A DNA stretch of 64,000 bases, taken from assembly GCA_018061025.1 (NCBI GenBank), contig JAGOUY010000001.1:1-64000 (forward strand), read 5' to 3'. The notes beneath the pieces are model-generated. The model was not told the DNA's origin. It ran no database searches and was given only the letters and a program-made list of their open reading frames with translations. This DNA is from Patescibacteria group bacterium (lineage in GTDB: Bacteria > Patescibacteriota > Patescibacteriia > 2-12-FULL-60-25). Positions 41,349-50,495 of this stretch are shown piece after piece. The position numbers and the translations under genes were made by a program. Numbering within the stretch: the stretch's first letter is position 1; each line of letters opens with the position of its first letter.

Positions 41349-43618
41349 TCTTATTCGCTTGCTTGCTCTTACTTGTACCGATCAGCGTTCATGCGAGTTC
41401 TCCGCTCGTCATTGGTGAGGTGAATTGGGCTGGCTCATCACACTCAAATGCAGATGAATGGGTGGAGCTTTGGAACATGAGCTCGGAAGAACGATCTTTG
41501 GCAGGCTGGAGCTTGGAGGGAGTAAGTGGCCATCTGATCACCTTTCCGGAAACAGCCGTTGTTCCTGCGTATGGGACATTTATTCTCTCAAACTATGATG
41601 AAACAAATCCAAAAAGCACTCTCAATACGCCTGCGCACCTGGTCACTACGGACGTGGCTCTCTCGAATGAAGCGCTCCATCTTGTCTTGAAGGATGCACA
41701 GGGCGCCGTGATGGATGAAGCGGGTGACGGAACACAGCCACCCGCGGGCACAACAAGACCGCTCACCTCTATGTTACGCACGGATCCTCTTGCTAACACC
41801 TGGGCGAATGCAACCAGTAGCCACGGTCTTGATTCGGACGTAACGGATTTTGGCACCCCTGGCCTTTGTGATGGATGTATACGTATGGAAGCAATAGACA
41901 CCGATATTGTACTCCCCCCTAACACGGAATCTCCTCCTGAAGAATCCTTACCTGTTATAGATACCACTTCAACCTCTCCGCTTATTCCTGAATCACCAAT
42001 CCCTGAAGAAGAAACGACTTCAACTGTACCCATCACAGAAGAACCGGAACTTGTCCCGGAAGAACCGGTATTTACGGATACGACTTCGACAGAACCGGAT
42101 GTCATCCCAGAACTGATAGATCCTGACTCCTCTACCTCTTCAACCATTGAAATACCCGAGGAAGAATCTCCGGCCTCGACAACTTCAACGGAAATAACTC
42201 CTGAGATTGAAGCACCCTGTACATGGCGATTGAGCAACATCCTTCCCGCTCCTAGCGATGGACAAGAACGCGTCACAATTACTGGCTGCCACGATATAAA
42301 TGACTTGCTGGGATTAGTGCTTCGCGATACACAGGGCGCTGTCCTCACGGTGGCATCTTCAACACCATATCTCTTAACCAGTGAATACGGTTGGCAACTC
42401 AGCTTGCCTAGCCAACGGCTTAATAACAGCGGCGATTCTGTTCTCTTGTATGCGGCCGACGGAAGTTTGCTCGACAGCGTTAGCTATCCCTCGATGCAGC
42501 ATGATGAACATTATGCGCGGCTGGAAGATGGGACTTGGTGGATTCCAGAGCGCGCTCCCCCACCCTCCCCCACCGTCTCAGCTACCCCATCCACTTCCGC
42601 AGCTTCTTCCAACAACACATCTCCTCCTGTTCTCTCAACGACCTCTTCAACTTCTCCGACAGCAACCTCGACCGCGACGACGGTTAAGAAACGAAGTGCG
42701 ACAAGTACCACCGCTCATGTAAGTACATCATCGACAAAAGCTACTACTCCTTCAAAGAAGGTGACCAGCATGTCGTGGGCAGAATACACAGCCTCTAAAG
42801 CACGCGGAAGTACGACTTCTTCAAAAGCAACCGTGGCAAAAGCGAAAAAAGCCACGACAACGACAAAACCGGCTGCAAAGAAAACGACAACCTCTATGAC
42901 CACCTCTTCGGCAACGGCTCCGCGTGTCTTACTTCATGGCACAGTAGGCACGCCAGCAAACTTGATCGCAAAACGTCGGTTCGTATTACTCAATGCAGAT
43001 GGGACGGGGTTACTCGTATATGGAAGCACATCGCAACCTTCTCCTCCGCTCGGAAGTTCTATCGCTATTTACGGGACGCTTGTCACAAATGATGATGGCA
43101 CACATTTGGAAATGCGCACCCGTGACCGCTGGGAACTCACCAAAAACTCTCTCCCGTCTCCCAAGACAACTTCGGTTGACCTTCTGAGCGTTGAGCCAAG
43201 CCAGGCGTGGAGCTTAACGGAATTCACCGGACGAGTCCTTACACGCGGCACAACCAGCGCCCGGATTGAAACGGCTGAGATGGAACTCACGATCGCTCTT
43301 CCTGCCATTCTTGGTTACCGAGCCCAACGATTACAGGTGGGAGATGTCATTCGCGTGCGAGGGGTCCTGGATTTACGTGGGGCAACCCCACAACTTTATC
43401 CACGCACCCCGGATGAGATCACGATTGTGGAATCAAAAGCGAATGTCGCCGCGGCCTCCACCCCCATAAAACACACGAACCTCCCTCCTTGGGCTCCCAT
43501 GGGGGCAGCGACCGCTACGATTGCAGGCGGGTATGGGTTTATGCGTTGGCGAGCGTGGTATAAGCAGAAACAGCTTGAACGGCAGCTGACGCTTGCCATT
43601 GAAACCCTCCCCTCCTGA
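41297..43618 (+). CDS. Surface protein with lamin-tail domains
   Basis: A 773-residue envelope protein. A signal peptide (FLFACLLLLVPISVHA) leads to a lamin-tail domain at about residues 35-165 (LVIGEVNWAGS, DEWVELWNMS, LAGWSLEG). A long acidic Pro/Thr/Ser linker follows, then a second LTD-like unit at about residues 310-425. A Thr/Lys-rich linker comes next, then an OB-like beta domain at about residues 550-705, and a C-terminal membrane helix (MGAATATIAGGYGFM) with a basic tail. LTD proteins are frequent on CPR cells, possibly tied to DNA handling or adhesion. The start is unsure: hairpins overlie this ATG, and a GTG at codon 5 is an alternative. Confidence 0.85.
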   Translation: MPTNVWGRACSRPGVFNFLFACLLLLVPISVHASSPLVIGEVNWAGSSHSNADEWVELWNMSSEERSLAGWSLEGVSGHLITFPETAVVPAYGTFILSNYDETNPKSTLNTPAHLVTTDVALSNEALHLVLKDAQGAVMDEAGDGTQPPAGTTRPLTSMLRTDPLANTWANATSSHGLDSDVTDFGTPGLCDGCIRMEAIDTDIVLPPNTESPPEESLPVIDTTSTSPLIPESPIPEEETTSTVPITEEPELVPEEPVFTDTTSTEPDVIPELIDPDSSTSSTIEIPEEESPASTTSTEITPEIEAPCTWRLSNILPAPSDGQERVTITGCHDINDLLGLVLRDTQGAVLTVASSTPYLLTSEYGWQLSLPSQRLNNSGDSVLLYAADGSLLDSVSYPSMQHDEHYARLEDGTWWIPERAPPPSPTVSATPSTSAASSNNTSPPVLSTTSSTSPTATSTATTVKKRSATSTTAHVSTSSTKATTPSKKVTSMSWAEYTASKARGSTTSSKATVAKAKKATTTTKPAAKKTTTSMTTSSATAPRVLLHGTVGTPANLIAKRRFVLLNADGTGLLVYGSTSQPSPPLGSSIAIYGTLVTNDDGTHLEMRTRDRWELTKNSLPSPKTTSVDLLSVEPSQAWSLTEFTGRVLTRGTTSARIETAEMELTIALPAILGYRAQRLQVGDVIRVRGVLDLRGATPQLYPRTPDEITIVESKANVAAASTPIKHTNLPPWAPMGAATATIAGGYGFMRWRAWYKQKQLERQLTLAIETLPS

Positions 43619-43630
43619 CCCTCTTATGTT

Positions 43631-43798
43631 ATGCCCGTATCCACCTACCCCATGACGCGCTTAGATGACCTCTTAGAAACCCTGTGGAACCTAGAGGACA
43701 TGCATCGTGACGTCTCACAACGACTTGAACGACTTATTGCCCAACTAGAAACGGCGGAACGCCAAGAAGCGTCCCCGGCGTTTACCCCTTATTCTTAA
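43631..43798 (+). CDS. Small coiled-coil hypothetical protein
   Basis: A 55-residue protein with an amphipathic helix (LDDLLETLWNLEDMHR, VSQRLERLIAQLETAERQ) and a Pro-rich end. It starts 12 bases after the lamin-tail gene and ends just before a strong hairpin, so it looks like the last gene of that transcript. No family recognised. Confidence 0.55.
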   Translation: MPVSTYPMTRLDDLLETLWNLEDMHRDVSQRLERLIAQLETAERQEASPAFTPYS

Positions 43799-43814
43799 CC
43801 TAGGTAACTATTAT

Positions 43815-43853
43815 ACCCCTCATATACAGCCAAAATGGCTGTATATGAGGGGT
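43815..43853. terminator. Long hairpin ending the lamin-tail transcript
   Basis: An 18-bp perfect stem from ACCCCTCATATACAGCCA and its complement, loop AAA. It lacks a run of T after it, so it is either an intrinsic terminator of weak type or an RNA-stabilising end. Confidence 0.65.
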
Positions 43854-43914
43854 ACTCCTTACATCCTCCATTGACGACACGAATAAAAAAGACCTAAACT
43901 ATCGCCATCCCTGC

Positions 43915-44754
43915 ATGTTATTTGAAACAGAAGCTGAGGCGATCACCTGGTACGAATCACAAGAGCGCGTCTTGACACCCGCGTTTTTGGAAACCATTCC
44001 TTGGCATACGATCAAAGACCACCCCTTGGATCCCAGTTTCATCCCTACCCTGGTCTACATGCGCGACGTGGAACGACTAACAAGTCTTTATAATGACGAA
44101 CTGTCACGCACTCCCACGGGCAAAGATCCTGCGATCAAACGTTTTATGGAACGCTGGAGCGAAGAAGAAATCACGCACAGTGACCTGCTTCATCGTTTTT
44201 TGGTGGAGGCCGGTCTACCCACAACGGATACCTGGTACGAAGAGGTAACGCAACGCATTTCTCGGCGCAACAAAATCGCAAGCCGTATCATTCCTCGGAT
44301 TACGAATTTGATGGGGCATCATTTTACGGGGGTGCACATGACCTGGGGGGCGATCAATGAACTTTCAACCCTTACGGGATACCAACGACTTTGGACACTG
44401 GCAAAACATCCCGTGCTAGACTACATCCTTAAACACATCGCCCGCGAAGAAGCGACGCATTCATTCTTTTACTGGAGCGTGGCACGGATAAAACTGATGC
44501 GGTCTACCTTTCGCCAACAATTAGCTAGATTTATCATCGATACGTTTTGGTCACCCGTAGGAGAAAATAAGAAGACCCCTGCAGAATCAAACGCGGTGAT
44601 CCATACACTGTTCTCTGGAGTTGATGGGTTAGAGGTTATGCACGAACGCGTAACACGTCGTATCCAACAACTTCCAGGTCTTAACTCCCTTCAGACGGTC
44701 ACGGATCGCATCATGGCGATCACGCAAACGCCTAATATCGTGCTTAAGCCTTAA
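43915..44754 (+). CDS. Acyl-ACP-desaturase-like diiron protein
   Basis: A 279-residue ferritin-like four-helix protein of the type 2 fatty acid desaturase family. The two diiron motifs are WSEEEITHSDLLHRF near residue 80 and REEATHSFFYWSVAR near residue 170, each an ExxH. Such enzymes put a double bond in an acyl chain carried on ACP, using a ferredoxin or flavin reductase. CPR cells usually lack fatty acid synthesis, so it may act on imported lipids. Its end overlaps the convergent lumazine synthase by 11 bases. Confidence 0.8.
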   Translation: MLFETEAEAITWYESQERVLTPAFLETIPWHTIKDHPLDPSFIPTLVYMRDVERLTSLYNDELSRTPTGKDPAIKRFMERWSEEEITHSDLLHRFLVEAGLPTTDTWYEEVTQRISRRNKIASRIIPRITNLMGHHFTGVHMTWGAINELSTLTGYQRLWTLAKHPVLDYILKHIAREEATHSFFYWSVARIKLMRSTFRQQLARFIIDTFWSPVGENKKTPAESNAVIHTLFSGVDGLEVMHERVTRRIQQLPGLNSLQTVTDRIMAITQTPNIVLKP

Positions 44755-45202
44755 GGGCAAGCACGGTTTCGACGGCACTCATCGCGGCTTCCCAGCCTTT
44801 TTTCTGGGAACCTATGGCACGGGCTTCGGCCTGTGCTTTTGTTTCGGTGGTTAAGACGCCGAAGGCAACGGGAATACCAGTGTTTATGGCGATATCAGTG
44901 AGACCTTGGGCGACAGCATCCGCAATGTATTGGTCATGACGCGTTTCGCCCTTGATAAGGACACCTAAACACACGATCGCATCAAAATCATCCGTCGAAG
45001 CGAGACGACTGGCCGCGACGGTAAGCTCAAACGAGCCAGGCACACGAACAACGGCGACATCTTCCTCTTTTAAGCCCGTACTCTTCAAGGCAGCTTCTGC
45101 ATCCTCTAACATGGCATCGCACAGTTCTTGATTAAAACGGGAAGCGATGATCGCGATACGTAAGCCGGAGCCGTCGAGAGAGGAGAAGTGGTTGGAGTTC
45201 AT
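44744..45202 (-). CDS. ribH: 6,7-dimethyl-8-ribityllumazine synthase
   Basis: A 152-residue RibH that joins the aminopyrimidine and dihydroxybutanone phosphate. Marks are IAIIASRFNQELCDAML at the N-terminus, VRVPGSFELTVAASRL, the GVLIKGETRHDQYIADAV segment with the catalytic His, and FGVLTTET. Length is standard. It is the last gene of the rib group; ribE lies upstream, with a dispersed repeat between them. Confidence 0.96.
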   Translation of the reverse strand: MNSNHFSSLDGSGLRIAIIASRFNQELCDAMLEDAEAALKSTGLKEEDVAVVRVPGSFELTVAASRLASTDDFDAIVCLGVLIKGETRHDQYIADAVAQGLTDIAINTGIPVAFGVLTTETKAQAEARAIGSQKKGWEAAMSAVETVLALKA

Positions 45203-45220
45203 AGAACGTTAGGTTTTTTT

Positions 45221-45303
45221 CTGTCATTCCCTCGAAGGAGGGAACCCAGCCCAGACGGTTCGATCGATCGAGGCTGGGCCCCCGCCTTCGCGGGGGTGAC
45301 AGG
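45221..45303. repeat. Dispersed palindromic repeat A, full copy
   Basis: TGTCATTCCCTCGAAGGAGG starts a run that continues to CAGCCCAGAC, an AT-rich centre with GATCGATCGA, AGGCTGGGC and CCCCGCCTTCGCGGGGG, ending TGACAG. Near-identical to 55691-55769. It sits in the ribE-ribH gap. Confidence 0.9.
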
Positions 45304-45316
45304 GCATATTAATATA

Positions 45317-45916
45317 TTATTTATTAAGAATGGTTCGCGCCGTATCCACAATCGCACGCGTCATCGGGTCTATTTCCATGTTCACTCTATCCCCCACCTT
45401 CTTCTCTCCAAAGGTTGTACGCTGCAAGGTTTCTGGGATGAGGTGAACGGTGAAGGTATCGGTTCCAACATCGACGATCGTGAGACTGCAGCCATCGAGA
45501 GCAACAAAGCCTTTCGGAAGTATATACTGTATCCAGACTGGGTCGATGCTGAGGGTGAGGATCCAATTATTAGGTGGCGTATCGATCGAGCGGATCGTAG
45601 CCGTGTCACTGATATGTCCTGAGACATTGTGCCCGCCTACTTCTTCGCCGACACGCGCAGAACGTTCAAGATTTATCTTGTCTCCGACTACCAGGCTACC
45701 GATATTCGTTTTTTCTAACGTCTCTCCAATCACATCAACTTCCACCACAGAATCCGCAATGGCCACCACCGTCAGACACGCACCGGCGACAGAAACACTG
45801 GCTCCAATCTGGATTCCAGCCGCGAGTGCGCCAAGGTCGAGCCTTAGGCGAAGAGCCTGGTCTTTTTTTTGTACGGCCGCGACGGTGGCCATGCCTTGAA
45901 CAATCCCGGTGAACAT
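45317..45916 (-). CDS. ribE: Riboflavin synthase, alpha chain
   Basis: A 199-residue two-repeat synthase that turns two lumazine molecules into riboflavin and a pyrimidine. MFTGIVQGMATV opens it; SVSVAGACLTVV and ALDGCSLTIVDV are the matching repeat motifs, and GHNVSGHISDT marks the first repeat's active site. Two bases separate it from the riboflavin kinase gene upstream, so they are co-translated. Confidence 0.96.
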   Translation of the reverse strand: MFTGIVQGMATVAAVQKKDQALRLRLDLGALAAGIQIGASVSVAGACLTVVAIADSVVEVDVIGETLEKTNIGSLVVGDKINLERSARVGEEVGGHNVSGHISDTATIRSIDTPPNNWILTLSIDPVWIQYILPKGFVALDGCSLTIVDVGTDTFTVHLIPETLQRTTFGEKKVGDRVNMEIDPMTRAIVDTARTILNK

Positions 45917-45917
45917 A

Positions 45918-46292
45918 TTAACGCGTGAATGAATGAGAAGAAAACCAAACTCTTCCCTGCTGGATATCTTGTTTGATTTGGATTTTTAATGGTTCTACCC
46001 CTTGGAATGGAAGGAGTGGGCGCAAACGATGGCCAACCTCGATCTCAACGTGTGCGTCATATAGATCCGGCGAGACATCTAGCAGGTGTACTTCTACACT
46101 TGGTTCACCCCGGGATAATTTCCACATGCCTACGACGGCAAGACCTTCTTGAGGTTCACCATCGAGCAACATCCAACACGTCCAAACGCCGGGCTCAAGA
46201 TGGTCAGCAGAGGAATACTCAATATTAGCCGTGGGATAGCCAAGCTCTCTGGCCTGTTTTTTGCCATGGACGACAATCCCCTGGATTTGCAT
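45918..46292 (-). CDS. Riboflavin kinase (single domain)
   Basis: A 124-residue kinase domain that phosphorylates riboflavin to FMN. It has the family signature GKKQARELGYPTANIEY near residue 10, YDAHVEIEVGHRLRP near residue 80 and FQGVEPLKIQIKQDI near the end. The N-terminal FAD synthetase domain of normal RibF (about 180 residues) is absent, so FAD would need another enzyme. It follows the kinase-like array at a 42-base gap and begins the riboflavin genes. Confidence 0.9.
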   Translation of the reverse strand: MQIQGIVVHGKKQARELGYPTANIEYSSADHLEPGVWTCWMLLDGEPQEGLAVVGMWKLSRGEPSVEVHLLDVSPDLYDAHVEIEVGHRLRPLLPFQGVEPLKIQIKQDIQQGRVWFSSHSFTR

Positions 46293-46334
46293 GCAGGCAC
46301 GTTAGCGGGTTTTAAAGGGGGAGGCAAGGATGGG

Positions 46335-48032
46335 TTAGGCGGCGGCTTTTTGTTGAGCTTTCCATCTTGCTGCTTGCTCCTGAACTTCAGGGATATAGTC
46401 TATGTCTGGCTTAAGATTGATAGGACGTCCATGCTCGGCTACCTCGGCGAGTCGTTCCATGAATTTTGCGAGCTTAACCTTTGCCAGGCGTTGGCTAAAG
46501 GCACCATAGGAACGCAAGGCGAGGGTAAACATCGCAAGAAACACCTTGTACTGTTCTCCCTTAGGATCTTTTAGCTCTTCCGATAACGTTTTCACATATC
46601 CCAAAGCTTCATTATCAAGGGTGAGCTTATGCTCAAGCACTATCTCTAACGGGCCGCTCCTGATCCTATCGCATATTAAATTCTGCGGCTCGAATCTTGT
46701 ACTCCCTGGAGCCGTTGGCATGTCGAACGTGATATTTTTGCCCGTCACAACACCTGAACTTAATCCATTATCAATCTTCATGATTTGATTCGTAGCTGGA
46801 TCAAACATGTGATTTTTTGCGATGCCATCCATGTCCTGCAGTAAATAGGCGAAGATACCGATACGGACGAGAGACTTTTTTAAGGCGTCAAACGATCCGA
46901 ACATACGCGGAAACACCTTTGCCCATTCGTCCGGATGGACTAAAAACAGTGCCACAAATTCCATATCCTGCATGTTTCTCGTTTCCATGTTTGGATTTGC
47001 CGATGTAACTCCGTCTTGTAATGAAGCGATATCATCCCCTTGCTCTTCGGGACGTACAACGGTGAGAGGGACTGCCCCAAACTTTAACGCAAGACTGATC
47101 CGACTTGCGAGCCACTCACGAATAACAAGTTCGCCCGGTAAAACACCGGCTCTGGCGTTTGCTAATTGGTTATCATACGGAATGGCGTGTGCCTCCTCTA
47201 GCGGAATGCCAATTTCTTCCGCAATGGAATTTTGTATGGCGGTTTTTAATCCAGGTGAGGTGAGGGGACCCATTTCCGCTATATAGATATCCGCGAGTGC
47301 CCCTGATGTTATTTCAAAGACGGGCTTGTCTAGATCTTCGTCATAGTACTGCCGAAGTAAGACCGTCTCCATTCCCTCCTTTGGATCCCCTGTATCATCA
47401 ACTTCTCCCCATTTTTCCAAGCAAAAAGCCCCTTCGCGATATTCTTCTTTGCCAAAAGCAATATACTCCCGTCCTTCTTCGTCGACTAATATGCGCCTTG
47501 AAGCAGCATTCATCGCCTCCTCTTCACCTAGATATTTTCGCTCATCTCTTTTTTCAGACGCATACTTCAATATTTCTAGCTTCTGCCTTATTGCTACCCT
47601 TTCTTCAAGCGAATAGCCTTTTCCGAAGATACGCAAAACATCTTCATCCAATGCCTCAATCTGCTTCAATGGATATTTTTGCTCAAGTGCTTCTTGCGTT
47701 CTTTGTGTTTTTGCTTGCTCAATTAATAACGACAGCTTCTTTTCGGCGAGCTGTGTAAATGCTCGCCAATTCGCCATGCGTGCACGGTCTGTAATGTCAG
47801 GGACTTGGGACGTTATTCGCTCGATCTTTTCTAAAATATCCGCGCTCAGCCCCTGTATCAATACAAATGTCTCATCTACACCGTATTGTTGGAGCTCACC
47901 CAATAATCCCGTAATCCGTTCTTGCGTATCGCGAATATATAACTGTGCCAGCTCCTTTAGCGAAGGAAGTGCCGGAGAAGTCTCCTGTCGAGCAACAGGA
48001 CGATCCCCACTTCTCTTTTCTAAGCGTGGCAT
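46335..48032 (-). CDS. PI3K/PI4K-like atypical kinase, array copy 1
   Basis: A 565-residue protein I cannot place in a named family. A helical N-terminal half (LAQLYIRDTQERITGLLGEL, ALEQKYPLKQIEALDEDV) is followed by a C-terminal part with a kinase-like order: a REWLASRISLALKF helix and VPLTVVRPEE near residues 300-325, SLQDG near 340, IFAYLLQDMDGIAKNHMFD near 395-410 (the catalytic D...N loop) and MKIDNGLSSG near 418 (the metal-binding D). This order recalls bacterial PI3K/PI4K-like kinases; the ATP-lysine is not obvious. The ATG follows a ~110-residue paralogous gene by 12 bases. The small and large gene pair is repeated upstream. Confidence 0.75.
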   Translation of the reverse strand: MPRLEKRSGDRPVARQETSPALPSLKELAQLYIRDTQERITGLLGELQQYGVDETFVLIQGLSADILEKIERITSQVPDITDRARMANWRAFTQLAEKKLSLLIEQAKTQRTQEALEQKYPLKQIEALDEDVLRIFGKGYSLEERVAIRQKLEILKYASEKRDERKYLGEEEAMNAASRRILVDEEGREYIAFGKEEYREGAFCLEKWGEVDDTGDPKEGMETVLLRQYYDEDLDKPVFEITSGALADIYIAEMGPLTSPGLKTAIQNSIAEEIGIPLEEAHAIPYDNQLANARAGVLPGELVIREWLASRISLALKFGAVPLTVVRPEEQGDDIASLQDGVTSANPNMETRNMQDMEFVALFLVHPDEWAKVFPRMFGSFDALKKSLVRIGIFAYLLQDMDGIAKNHMFDPATNQIMKIDNGLSSGVVTGKNITFDMPTAPGSTRFEPQNLICDRIRSGPLEIVLEHKLTLDNEALGYVKTLSEELKDPKGEQYKVFLAMFTLALRSYGAFSQRLAKVKLAKFMERLAEVAEHGRPINLKPDIDYIPEVQEQAARWKAQQKAAA

Positions 48033-48044
48033 AGAATAGAAATA

Positions 48045-48374
48045 TTATCTTGTTTTTTTCTGCTTGAGAAAAACCGCCCCGTACCCGTTTGATCCCTGGG
48101 TTATGAGCAACTCTAAGAATACCGCCCCCTGGGAAGGAAAAACGGGTTTTGCATTTCCGATATTCACTCTTATCCCGCAGGTGTTCCAGCTGTTACACAT
48201 CTCCTCAGGCACATCTTTAAGATCTACCGTCCCATCTTCTCGTAAACCGACGCGACAGACAAATTCATCCTCATCTTGTGCGCGAGGACGATACATAAAA
48301 ACTTCACGCGTCGGCTCACGTTCGCTGCGTCGAACTTCGTAACCAGGAGGCGTGCCTTCAAAGAATTTTTTCAT
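48045..48374 (-). CDS. Array small protein C
   Basis: A 109-residue protein paralogous to the genes at 50119 and 50496. The shared C-terminal unit has a GLREDGTVDLKDVPEEM segment, a W in the next helix, and QGAVFLELLITQGSNGYGAVF with a basic end. The N-terminus differs. No known family is evident. It sits between two kinase-like genes with gaps of 10 and 12 bases, so it is in the same transcript. Confidence 0.65.
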   Translation of the reverse strand: MKKFFEGTPPGYEVRRSEREPTREVFMYRPRAQDEDEFVCRVGLREDGTVDLKDVPEEMCNSWNTCGIRVNIGNAKPVFPSQGAVFLELLITQGSNGYGAVFLKQKKTR

Positions 48375-48384
48375 GGAGAGAATA

Positions 48385-50095
48385 TTATGCCGCCTGTTTT
48401 TCCTTTTGTGCCTCAGCCTCCGCCTGAGCAAATCCTTCCTCCATGGGGCGCGAATAATCATCGCCATACACTAAACCAACTGGCTTACCATGCGTAGCGA
48501 TCATTTCCAGCCTCCCTAAGAATTCTTGAAACCTGTTATTTGCAATAACATCCCCATATTTACCAAACGCGAGACGGAACATCCCCTGCATGCACGCGTA
48601 ATGCCTGCTCTTTGCATCTAGTAACTCGGTATGTAACTGTTTAATATTTGAATGTGCCTCGTCATCTAAAGATAGGCCATGGCGGATAACGAGCTCGAGC
48701 AAAATACTCTTTACGACTTCCTTATATGGGCGACCCGTATCTGTGGTTTTTATTCCAGGCAACTCTTTCCCCGTCACCACCCCCGAAGACAATCCATTAT
48801 CTATCTTCCAGATACGACCTGTAACTGGATGGAACATAATATTTCTCTCAATCCCATCCAAATCTCCCATTAAGAACGCTAATATACCCGCCCGTATTAA
48901 AGAACGGGCTGGATCTTTCTTGGCTCACTCCGGGTCCTCTTCCATTGGCTCATCTGGATTGGATGCTTTCAAAATCTCTCCCCAGTAACTGGGAGGGGTA
49001 TCAAAAAACCAATCCGCCTCCATATCAGAAAGCTGATGAGCTATCAGCGGAGAATCAGGATCAGCGACACTCTCGTGATACGTTACATTTTCTTGGATAG
49101 AGGCGACATCCGTCCCATCTTCTTCTGGACGCATGACGGTGATTGGCACTACTTCGAAATCAACCATCATGTCTACCCAACTTTGCATAACTTCTCTCAC
49201 TGTACTCTCACCCGGCAAAACACTTACACGAGCATTCCCTACTGAATTATCATAGGAAATGTTTTCTGGAGATGTCCCAGCCTCTTTTGCCAGCAGCTCT
49301 TTTACCCCATCCTCAAGCATTTGAGAGGTTAGGAAGGTTATCAAGTTATTTGTCTGCCGAACAGCTTCTACTCCTACCTTTGAATCTTTATTAACACCTC
49401 CGTAATCATGCTTTTTCCATGTAATGGTTCCGGTTTCAGGATCAATAATTCTCTCCGATAGATGCAGCTGTCCATCATCTTCGTAGGGCATAAATCCTTT
49501 TGCTCCCTCACGCAGGCTCTCTTTGGCAACACCCCCCATTTTTTCTCCGCTGTCTGACTCATATTCACAAAATGAAGGTGCGTTGGTTGAATCCCCTTTT
49601 GCACGATACTCTTTGGAAACGCGTTTACCCTTTTTTAAGATATCTCTCTTGTTCCGAATTTCTATACGTTTTTCTACGGACGTGTCAGGAGGCAACAATT
49701 CCAAGACGAGCTCCTCTAATCGCTCAACTTCGCTTAAATGGTGTCGTTCGCGCAGGTTCTTTATACGATCCTGTTTTGATTGATGGATTTCGTGAGCTTC
49801 TTGTAATAAAGGAAAGAGCCGCTCTATGGCTGCTTCTGCCGTCTTCTGCCAAACATCAAGCTCCTCCTCATCTTTTGCAGACAAGTCTTCTCCTGCCAGC
49901 TGTTCAAGTTGGATTAAAAATTCCTTCTCTACTCCATGTTTATTCAACAAGGAATCTTCAGCGTTAAGCCGCTCAAGCTGAGTAACCACATGACGAACGG
50001 TTCCCTGCAACTCCTGCAGCTCGCTATGTATTCCTGCTTCTGCGTGAGGGAATAACTTCGAAGTTTTGACTTATCCCTTTAGAGGTAGGAGGCAT
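48385..50095 (-). pseudogene. PI3K/PI4K-like atypical kinase, array copy 2, disrupted
   Basis: Paralogue of the 46335 gene in two or three pieces. The main piece (TTG at 50010 to 48925) matches the N-terminal half and ends at an in-frame TGA. In the same frame 18 codons on, the sequence goes on from AKKDPARSLIRAGILAF to GDLDGIERNIMFHP, then WKIDNGLSSG, all as in copy 1. The upstream start is also off: an ATG at 50095 opens MPPTSKGIS in another frame and closes at 50024, which suggests an early frameshift. Two lesions make it a probable pseudogene; a real read-through is possible for the TGA. Confidence 0.7.
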
Positions 50096-50118
50096 ATTTG
50101 CGTTAGCTCTTATCAGCC

Positions 50119-50448
50119 CTAGCGTGAAAACCAAGGGCCGTAGGTAGCTGACTCTACGGAAATGAGCATCTCGAGAAATGCTGCTCCTTCATCAGGTTTA
50201 ACAGCTGTCCCTCCACGAGAATCTCTTACTCCGAATCTTTCCCAATTCAACCGAGTCTTTTCTGGCACTAACGACAAGTCGACCTCTCCTGTAGGGGTTA
50301 ACCAGATCCGGATAGGAGCGCTCGCTTTACCACCACCCATATCCATCGTCATCCAGACTTCTTTCACAGATTCCCGCTCTACTGATTCCTCCTCTTGGCC
50401 CTGATTGTCCGCTGGTGCAGATACCCAGCTAGGATTTTTTTCATTCAT
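50119..50448 (-). CDS. Array small protein B
   Basis: A 109-residue protein with the shared unit: IWLTPTGEVDLSLVPEKTR, W, a Gly-rich stretch and GAAFLEMLISVESATYGPWFSR. The N-terminal 40 residues are acidic and variable. It lies 23 bases upstream of the disrupted kinase-like gene. No function known. Confidence 0.65.
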   Translation of the reverse strand: MNEKNPSWVSAPADNQGQEEESVERESVKEVWMTMDMGGGKASAPIRIWLTPTGEVDLSLVPEKTRLNWERFGVRDSRGGTAVKPDEGAAFLEMLISVESATYGPWFSR

Positions 50449-50495
50449 AATAGGGCTATAGTAACAAACACGCGACAGAAACAGAAATCCTCACT

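Noticed and set aside
43815-43853. Insertion-sequence end
   Set aside because: A single palindrome with no transposase, partner end or target duplication.
48925-48927. UGA recoding to glycine as in Gracilibacteria/Absconditabacteria
   Set aside because: Intact genes at 13547, 25248, 39295 and 43618 end in TGA, and no other conserved gene here has internal TGA codons.
48880-48930. Selenocysteine insertion at the in-frame TGA
   Set aside because: A hairpin is near, but the position is a linker with no redox motif and the paralogue has no Cys there.
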